NCBI GenBank assembly: GCA_031416415.1
Contig: JANOTP010000113.1
Span: 1-9,458 of the forward strand
DNA: 9,458 nt
DNA from: JANYCO01 sp031416415
GTDB lineage: Bacteria > Bacteroidota > Bacteroidia > Cytophagales > Cytophagaceae
Direction of reading: 5' to 3'
How positions within the stretch are numbered: the first letter of the stretch is position 1; each line of letters starts with the position of its first letter. This document shows positions 5,012-9,458 of the stretch, one piece after another. The position numbers and the translations under genes were made by a program. The notes below the pieces were generated by a model, which was not told where the DNA came from, made no database searches, and was given only the letters and a program-made list of their open reading frames with translations.

Positions 5012-5389
5012 ATGACTACTACAGAAAGTATAACACAAGCCATTACAGACTTTGTGAAAGGTGGAGATAATAGCGATATAGCGTTGTTGGATAAAGTGCT
5101 TCATAGTGACTTTAGAGTAACGAACAATGGTTTTATGGGTACTTCTGGAGTTACTATCATTGACAAACAAAAGTATTTATCAAATATTAAAGAAGGTGTT
5201 TTTGGTGGGCTGCCAAGAAAAATGACTATTGAAGCTATTGACGATAGTGGAAGTATAGCAATGGTAAAGCTGCGATTAGAGAGTGCGGAAAATTATTTTG
5301 TTTCTTACAATTCGTTAATATTAGATAGTGATAAGGAATGGAAACTTATTAATAATCTTGCTTTGGTTGAGGCGATAATAGCTAGATAA
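5012..5389 (+). CDS. NTF2-like protein, putative lumazine-binding family
   Basis: A 125-residue protein with the layout of the small NTF2-like / Lumazine_bd_2 group: N-terminal helices with ITQAITDFVKGGDNSDIALLDKVLHSDFRV (7-36), a variable loop with FMGTSGVTIIDKQKYLSNI (41-59), then beta strands MTIEAIDDSGSIAMVKLRLES (71-91), YFVSYNSLILDSDKEWKLINNLALVE (95-120). These proteins form a cone-shaped alpha+beta barrel with a pocket that binds small molecules or serves as an enzyme. Actual function for this subgroup is not established, and lumazine binding is only a database label. The gene begins 21 bases after the acetyltransferase stop, suggesting a shared transcript. The frame stays open for 38 codons after the stop (to 5504-5506), but family members end where this one does. 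Confidence 0.85.
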   Translation: MTTTESITQAITDFVKGGDNSDIALLDKVLHSDFRVTNNGFMGTSGVTIIDKQKYLSNIKEGVFGGLPRKMTIEAIDDSGSIAMVKLRLESAENYFVSYNSLILDSDKEWKLINNLALVEAIIAR

Positions 5390-5575
5390 TTTCAGAAGTG
5401 GGTAGTTGATGCTAAAAAAGCACATTATGAATCAATTAAGCAGGATAAATGGAATGTATTTGGGATAAGTCTTCTGAAAGCCCTTTCGATAAAGCATTTA
5501 AGGTAAGAACTGTAACGTTAAATAGGGCTTAAGCCATAGAATAGGATATTTACTCTGTAATTCGTATATTGCAGC
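5390..5575 (+). other. Intergenic region with possible decayed coding fragments and an inverted repeat
   Basis: No convincing intact gene is present. Directly after the NTF2-like stop the same frame reads KWVVDAKKAHYESIKQDKW... to a TAA at 5504-5506 without a start codon. An overlapping frame from ATG 5449 to TAA 5530-5532 would give 27 residues (MECIWDKSSESPFDKAF...). Both look faintly protein-like and could be one frameshifted remnant. AAGCCCT (5478-5484) and AGGGCTT (5524-5530) form an inverted pair with a 39-base loop. TATATTGC just before 5576 is a poor -7-like match. Confidence 0.4.
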
Positions 5576-5731
5576 ATGAGCATACAACTATTTGATTACG
5601 AAATTCGCGCGAAATATCGTAAATTAATCACAACCACTTCTAGTGCTGAAGCTAAAAGGATCTTGATAAAAGGTAATGAAGAGATGGCACCTGTTGAAAA
5701 AGAAAAATTAGCACTTATATTAAAAGGCTAA
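5576..5731 (+). CDS. Small hypothetical protein, 51 residues
   Basis: An ATG at 5576 opens a 51-residue frame ending TAA at 5729-5731. It begins MSIQLFDYEIRAKYRKLI and ends EKEKLALILKG. The composition is rich in Lys, Glu, Ala and Ile/Leu, with no Cys or Trp, and suggests two short amphipathic helices around a TTTSSAEAK turn. There is no signal peptide or membrane segment. Support for a real gene comes from the coding-like composition, the lack of an overlapping better frame, and a hairpin plus T-tract terminator 21 bases after the stop. I do not recognise a family. Confidence 0.55.
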   Translation: MSIQLFDYEIRAKYRKLITTTSSAEAKRILIKGNEEMAPVEKEKLALILKG

Positions 5732-5752
5732 TTTTATTCTGGTTTACTTATT

Positions 5753-5790
5753 AAAGTCCCTTTCAGAAATGTTAGGGCTTTTCTTTTTTT
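5753..5790 (+). terminator. Intrinsic terminator after the 51-residue gene
   Basis: AAAG-T-CCCT (5753-5761) pairs with AGGGCTTT (5774-5781) leaving one bulged T; the loop is 12 bases. The sequence continues TCTTTTTTT to 5790. This is a good rho-independent terminator for the + strand. Confidence 0.75.
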
Positions 5791-5818
5791 AGGGTATTTG
5801 AACTAACTAAAATTCTAT

Positions 5819-6106
5819 ATGGATAATTTACTTGTTTCTGTTTTTTTATTAATAGGGCTTTCATTGACGGTTTTAATGTGTTATCAGGAAAGTAAAAACA
5901 GAAAAATAAGCTTTGTAGGAGCTTTGTTACTATGTATTATAGCAACGCCATTAATTGGATATTTTATTATTTCTAATTTTAGAAGCAGAAATCCAAAAGG
6001 GTGTAAATGGTGTGGGAATGAGAGAAATGAAGTCGAGTTTTGTGGTGTTTGCAAGAAGAATATCGAAGGAGTGACTAAAATAAGTGTGGGAGCTGATAAT
6101 CATTGA
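5819..6106 (+). CDS. Small membrane protein with a C-terminal Cys4 (zinc-ribbon-like) motif
   Basis: A 95-residue protein of no family I can name. It has two hydrophobic helices (about 3-20 and 32-52) joined by a basic loop (QESKNRKI), followed by a soluble tail with C62-x-x-C65 and C75-x-x-C78 in GCKWCGNERNEVEFCGVC. The Cys spacing and the small knuckles are typical of a zinc ribbon or rubredoxin-like knuckle. By the positive-inside rule (RSRNPKG after helix 2) the tail is probably cytoplasmic. It resembles the common small bacterial membrane proteins in which a short PLDc_N-like or DUF helix pair carries a zinc ribbon. It is separated from its neighbours by a terminator upstream and 144 bases downstream. 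Confidence 0.75.
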   Translation: MDNLLVSVFLLIGLSLTVLMCYQESKNRKISFVGALLLCIIATPLIGYFIISNFRSRNPKGCKWCGNERNEVEFCGVCKKNIEGVTKISVGADNH

Positions 6107-6250
6107 CACGAACTTACTAAGGCGTTTTTTTATCTTTTGAGTTCTGTTTTATATGGGAATATTGTAATTACTTTCAGATTTTATGTAACGAAAATCTATC
6201 TTAAAAAAGTTAAATTTATATACAAAGAGAAAGGTTTAACTCTATAGATT

Positions 6251-6514
6251 ATGACAAAAGAAGATATCTCCAACTTTGCTGATAATAATTATGAATTGAC
6301 TATAAATGAAACAGTCAAATTGATATTTAATGATGGTAAGTGCCTATATGGATTTTTTAAAAGACTTACTGAGGCAGAAACTTCTGAAAAAAAGAAAGAT
6401 CATAATAAATGGGATTTTATAATATATTCTCAGGATTTGCCTCCTAAAACAATAGTGATTAATGGTGATGAAGTATTAAGTTTGGAGGTTATAGAGATTA
6501 AAGTTTTATTTTAA
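6251..6514 (+). CDS. Hypothetical protein, 87 residues
   Basis: A short soluble protein that I do not recognise. A helical N-terminus (KEDISNFADNN) is followed by alternating hydrophobic/polar segments LTINETVKLIFNDGKCLYGFFKRL (15-38) and WDFIIYSQ, TIVINGDEVLSLEVIEIKVLF (54-87), suggesting a small, mostly beta fold, perhaps SH3-like or Sm-like. The pattern 'x-DG-x-x-x-x-GFF' followed later by 'ING-x-x-x-x-x-x-E' is one I associate with small beta-barrel proteins, but this is only a fold guess. There is no signal peptide or Cys pair. ATG 6251 is the first start of the frame. It stands alone, with 144 bases before it and 72 before pirin. Confidence 0.65.
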   Translation: MTKEDISNFADNNYELTINETVKLIFNDGKCLYGFFKRLTEAETSEKKKDHNKWDFIIYSQDLPPKTIVINGDEVLSLEVIEIKVLF

Positions 6515-6586
6515 ATAGTAGCATTAGTTAATGAATGTTGTGTTAGTTATTTTAAATTTAGTTATAACTTTTAAAATACGGTTACT

Positions 6587-7603
6587 ATGAAAAACAACAT
6601 AATTATAAAAATCATGCCGTTGAGTTTTCCGTGGGAAACAAAAGATCCATTTATTTTTTGTGTACACCATCGAGATGAATTTCCAAAAGGTAATGATGCA
6701 ATGGGTCCAAATGTTTCCTTGGTAGGAAGGAACATCGGACAAGATTTTGCAGGGAAAGATGGATGGAATATGTATCATGGAGAGACTATTCCTGGGTTTC
6801 CGTATCATCCTCATCGAGGTTTTGAAACGGTCACAATTGTGAAAGAGGGAATTGTAGATCATACCGATTCGTTAGGTGCCGCTGGGCGTTTTGGAAAAGG
6901 AGATGTGCAGTGGATGACAGCAGGCAAAGGTGTTCTTCATTCGGAAATGTTTCCACTTATTCATAAAGACAAAGAAAATCCTTTAGAATTATTTCAGATC
7001 TGGTTGAACTTGCCCAAGGTGAGTAAATTTGTAGAGCCTCATTTTAGAATGTTGTGGGAAGATGAAATTCCTCTTTTAACGGAGAAGGATAGTAACGGTA
7101 AATTGGTAGAAGTAACTGTAATTGCAGGAACACTTAAAGACTCAATTGCCCCTAGTCCAACACCTAATTCATGGGCAGCAAAACCAGAAAATGATGTGAT
7201 GATTTTGACAATTAAAATGGAGGCTAATGCTACATGGACGTTGCCAAATACATCTAAGGATGTAAACAGAGTAATCTATTTTTATAAAGGTAAATCAATT
7301 ACAATAGCTGGGGAAATTGTTTTAGCTTCTCATTCTATAGAAGTGAATGCTAAATCAGATGTTGTTTTAGAAAGTGGGAAAGAAGATTGTTACTTGTTAG
7401 TATTACAAGGTAAGCCAATAGCTGAGCCAGTGTCACAGCATGGTCCTTTTGTAATGAATACACAAGAAGAAATCTACGAAGCATTTCAGGAATACGAACA
7501 AACTCAATTTGGCGGTTGGCCTTGGCCCAAACATGAGCAAGCTCATGATAGGAGCAAAGGACGATTTGCGCTGCATGGGAATGGAAGGGAAGAAAACAAG
7601 TAA
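6587..7603 (+). CDS. Pirin family protein (bicupin)
   Basis: A 338-residue pirin, a two-cupin-domain iron protein; bacterial members such as E. coli YhhW oxidise quercetin, while others modulate metabolism or redox signalling. The N-terminal cupin holds the metal site: H74 and H76 in FPYHPHRGFET (71-81), H118 and E120 in GKGVLHSEMFP (113-123), equivalent to human pirin His56, His58, His101 and Glu103. The linker ELFQIWLNLP (134-143) is the family hallmark, and the C-terminal Pirin_C domain (about 180-300) closes with GPFVMNT (286-292). The tail PFVMNT...QFGGWPWP is standard in the family. The length is slightly above the 290 of human pirin because of a tail after GGWPWP. ATG 6587 is used; M10 is a possible inner start. 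A strong terminator follows. Confidence 0.96.
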   Translation: MKNNIIIKIMPLSFPWETKDPFIFCVHHRDEFPKGNDAMGPNVSLVGRNIGQDFAGKDGWNMYHGETIPGFPYHPHRGFETVTIVKEGIVDHTDSLGAAGRFGKGDVQWMTAGKGVLHSEMFPLIHKDKENPLELFQIWLNLPKVSKFVEPHFRMLWEDEIPLLTEKDSNGKLVEVTVIAGTLKDSIAPSPTPNSWAAKPENDVMILTIKMEANATWTLPNTSKDVNRVIYFYKGKSITIAGEIVLASHSIEVNAKSDVVLESGKEDCYLLVLQGKPIAEPVSQHGPFVMNTQEEIYEAFQEYEQTQFGGWPWPKHEQAHDRSKGRFALHGNGREENK

Positions 7604-7610
7604 ACTTATA

Positions 7611-7664
7611 TTGCTACCTATAAGATTTTATAAAACTTTATAGGTGGCAAGTAATTGTTTTTTT
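7611..7664 (+). terminator. Strong intrinsic terminator after pirin
   Basis: TTGCTACCTATAAG (7611-7624) pairs with CTTTATAGGTGGCAA (7636-7650) in a 14-bp stem with one G:T pair and one extra base, followed by GTAATTG and a run of T's (7658-7664). It separates pirin from the convergent gene on the other strand. Confidence 0.85.
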
Positions 7665-7783
7665 ATTTTAGTATAGTCTATTACTATTATAAAATGATTA
7701 ATGTCAGTTTTTCTTTCAGTGCCCAACGTTAAAAATTTTCCTTTACTTATGGTTTTATAACCTGTGGGAAACGACTTTATTTT

Positions 7784-9458
7784 TTATCTTAGTATTAATA
7801 CTTCCCCTTCTTTTTTATATGGTCCTGAATATTCTTCTGCTTCTCCATCATAGTAAATAACATACGTATAAACTCCTAATGGCATTGGTTCTCCTTTGTA
7901 TGTACCATCCCATCCAATGTTTTTCATATACTCTAGATCTTTAGAAGAAAAGATGATTTCACCCCATCTGTTGAATATGATAATATTGAAATTTTTATAG
8001 TGATCACCGAAAACTTTAAAGTAGTTATTGCCCGATTTATCAGGAGTAAAAACATTTGGTACAAATAATCTTGGTGGACATATGTTTCTAACCTGTATAT
8101 TATCTGAGATGGGACATGAACTTGTTCCTATGGTACTGGTTACGGTAACTGTATAGATTCCTTCTTGATTTACTTTGATGATAGGTAATGTATCACCCGT
8201 AGGAGACCACAAGTAAGAGAATTGATAATTTGTCTTGGGCATTGCCTGTGCGTTAAGCGTCGCTACACTGTCGGTTTCTGCACAAAAATTAGTTTCATCA
8301 GGTAAATTAAGTATCGCAAACTGATTGTATAAAATATCAGACGTGTCTTTATTGTTGTTACAGTCACCAATAGTGATTTCGACAATGTATCTTCCCTGTG
8401 TAGTGACCAATTGTGTCTTACTGTTGTTGTTAAGATTTACGCCATCTCTTGTCCATATATAAGTAGGAAAAAAATCTTCGATTGGCGGAATATTTCCTAT
8501 TCCAAAATTTGTTGGTTGTGCGGATAAAGTGGTAATCTGATTTTCACAAAGTGTATCGTTTACGAGTGTCATAATTGGAGAGGCAATAGAAATTAAATAT
8601 ACACTATCCGCTGTGGTACAGTTGAATTCATTAGTCACGGTAACTCTGTAGGGAATCGTATCAAAGATCAGGTTAGATTGTACAATTATCTGGTTAGTAT
8701 TGGTAGGCCCCATGATGGTTGGGTCGGGTGCCCAGTTATAAGTAAATACACTTCCACCACTTACATTAGAAGTGGCGAGAATGGTAGAATTGTTTACACA
8801 ATTTGTTTTATCAATACCCGCCATAGAAGGGCTAGGGTTAATTGTGAAAGGAGCACTTGGCGTCTGACATGCTCCAAATGAGTATATGAAGTTATAAGTA
8901 CCAGGTGCTGTAGGATTTATTTGAAGATTATTTTGTCCAGAGATTAATACACCATTTTTAAACCATTGATAAAACGGTAATGGAGGTGTTGGTATGCCAG
9001 GCGTAATGGAACTTACAATAGAATTACTATCCGTAAAACAACTTGTTCCCGTGAGTAAAATAGAAGAGGGCATGTTAAACGCTTTAACTGTTACGGTGTC
9101 GTTGTCAGAAGGACAATTTTTATTATCGTATACAGTCAAAATAAAATCCTTGTTAATAGAAATAGGAACATTTATTGAAGAGGCATTAGCAGCTAATATT
9201 GTATTGGATATATCTTTCCATTCATATATGCTGTTAATTGGATTAGTAGCAGCAGACAGGATAACAGTAGTGCCATTGCATACAAACTGATCAACTCCTG
9301 CATTCGCAATAGGAGTAGGCGTAATTGAAAGATTCGTAGAACTGGAAACAGGGCTACATAAATTATTACCTTGTGATGTTAAGGTAAGTGTTACCCTACC
9401 TGCATTATAATCGGCTAGTGAAGGGTAATAAGATCCATTCACAGCAAACTCATTTGGG
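7784..9458 (-). CDS. Large surface/secreted protein with Ig-like repeats and type IX secretion (type B) sorting domain; 5' end outside window
   Basis: The minus-strand frame is open to the right edge (at least 557 codons), so the N-terminus and signal peptide lie outside; the inner GTG at 9440-9442 is not the real start. Numbering from that GTG, five Ig/PKD-like modules of about 75-85 residues occur at roughly 45-121, 125-203, 206-286, 288-375 and 377-455. Most open with an x-D-x-x-x-C motif, have a central YxW core and close with a Y-x-V-x-V-strand and a second Cys. The C-terminus (about 459-552) is the gliding-motility-associated type B sorting domain: LFVPNVFTPDKSGNNYF, then FNRWGEIIF, GWDGTYKGEPMPLGVYTYVI and the EGEVLILR end. 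Such proteins pass the outer membrane by the type IX system and are released or anchored as adhesins. The ligand is unknown. Confidence 0.95.
   Translation of the reverse strand, partial: PNEFAVNGSYYPSLADYNAGRVTLTLTSQGNNLCSPVSSSTNLSITPTPIANAGVDQFVCNGTTVILSAATNPINSIYEWKDISNTILAANASSINVPISINKDFILTVYDNKNCPSDNDTVTVKAFNMPSSILLTGTSCFTDSNSIVSSITPGIPTPPLPFYQWFKNGVLISGQNNLQINPTAPGTYNFIYSFGACQTPSAPFTINPSPSMAGIDKTNCVNNSTILATSNVSGGSVFTYNWAPDPTIMGPTNTNQIIVQSNLIFDTIPYRVTVTNEFNCTTADSVYLISIASPIMTLVNDTLCENQITTLSAQPTNFGIGNIPPIEDFFPTYIWTRDGVNLNNNSKTQLVTTQGRYIVEITIGDCNNNKDTSDILYNQFAILNLPDETNFCAETDSVATLNAQAMPKTNYQFSYLWSPTGDTLPIIKVNQEGIYTVTVTSTIGTSSCPISDNIQVRNICPPRLFVPNVFTPDKSGNNYFKVFGDHYKNFNIIIFNRWGEIIFSSKDLEYMKNIGWDGTYKGEPMPLGVYTYVIYYDGEAEEYSGPYKKEGEVLILR

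Noticed and set aside
6107..6250. Possible small RNA or riboswitch between the Cys4 protein and the 87-residue gene
   Set aside because: Only a 6-bp GATTTT/AAAATC pair is visible; there is no conserved structure or terminator to support it.
6524..6862. Minus-strand frame overlapping the start of pirin
   Set aside because: It overlaps the conserved cupin metal-site region of pirin and shows no recognisable domain.
7721..7730. GCCCAACGTT resembling one half of an integron attC site (RYYYAAC)
   Set aside because: No matching GTTRRRY partner or paired inner boxes lie at attC distance on either side, and there is no integrase.
8678..9290. Plus-strand frames within the type IX cargo gene
   Set aside because: They are shadows of the minus-strand repeat protein, whose domains and sorting signal are clear.

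Overview
The window is AT-rich and reads as a chromosomal segment of a Bacteroidetes (Bacteroidota) bacterium. Three things point there. The gene entering from the right edge is a multi-module surface protein ending in a gliding-motility / type IX secretion (type B) sorting domain. The RNase P RNA is preceded by TATCTTTG, a match to the phylum's -7 promoter element TAnnTTTG. Finally, start codons are AT-rich and mostly lack Shine-Dalgarno sequences. I cannot name a genus.

Layout, left to right. The last 26 codons of an unidentified gene (1-81) are followed by a complete class A RNase P RNA gene (rnpB, 144-512) with its promoter and a T-tract end. Next is a response regulator with a sigma-54 AAA+ domain but no C-terminal DNA-binding domain (577-1731). 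A broken HigB-type toxin remnant (about 1797-1883) is followed by an intact HigA-type antitoxin (1889-2182). Then comes a run of short, mostly independent accessory genes: a lipoprotein-like membrane protein, a DinB-fold protein, a PaiB-like FMN-binding protein, a GNAT acetyltransferase, an NTF2-like protein, an unlisted 51-residue small protein, a two-helix protein with a Cys4 motif, an 87-residue unknown and a pirin. All of these are on the + strand. A strong terminator follows pirin, and the large minus-strand type IX cargo gene converges on it (7784 to the right edge).

The most notable non-coding structure is a 245-bp element without a gene (4264-4508). It has 40/42-bp terminal inverted repeats, nested hairpins and internal GTCATTGC...GAAGCAATCC motifs, and looks like a MITE. 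It sits exactly between the PaiB-like and acetyltransferase genes. Its internal hairpin stem (TCCGCC/GGCGGA) is the same as that of the P12 helix of the RNase P RNA, suggesting that a palindromic repeat family has also colonised rnpB.

I see no large undescribed multi-gene system. The window looks like an accessory 'junkyard' between housekeeping genes. It contains toxin-antitoxin decay, a MITE-like element, possible decayed coding fragments and single-gene detoxification or stress functions. No tRNA, rRNA, CRISPR array, transposase or phage gene is visible.
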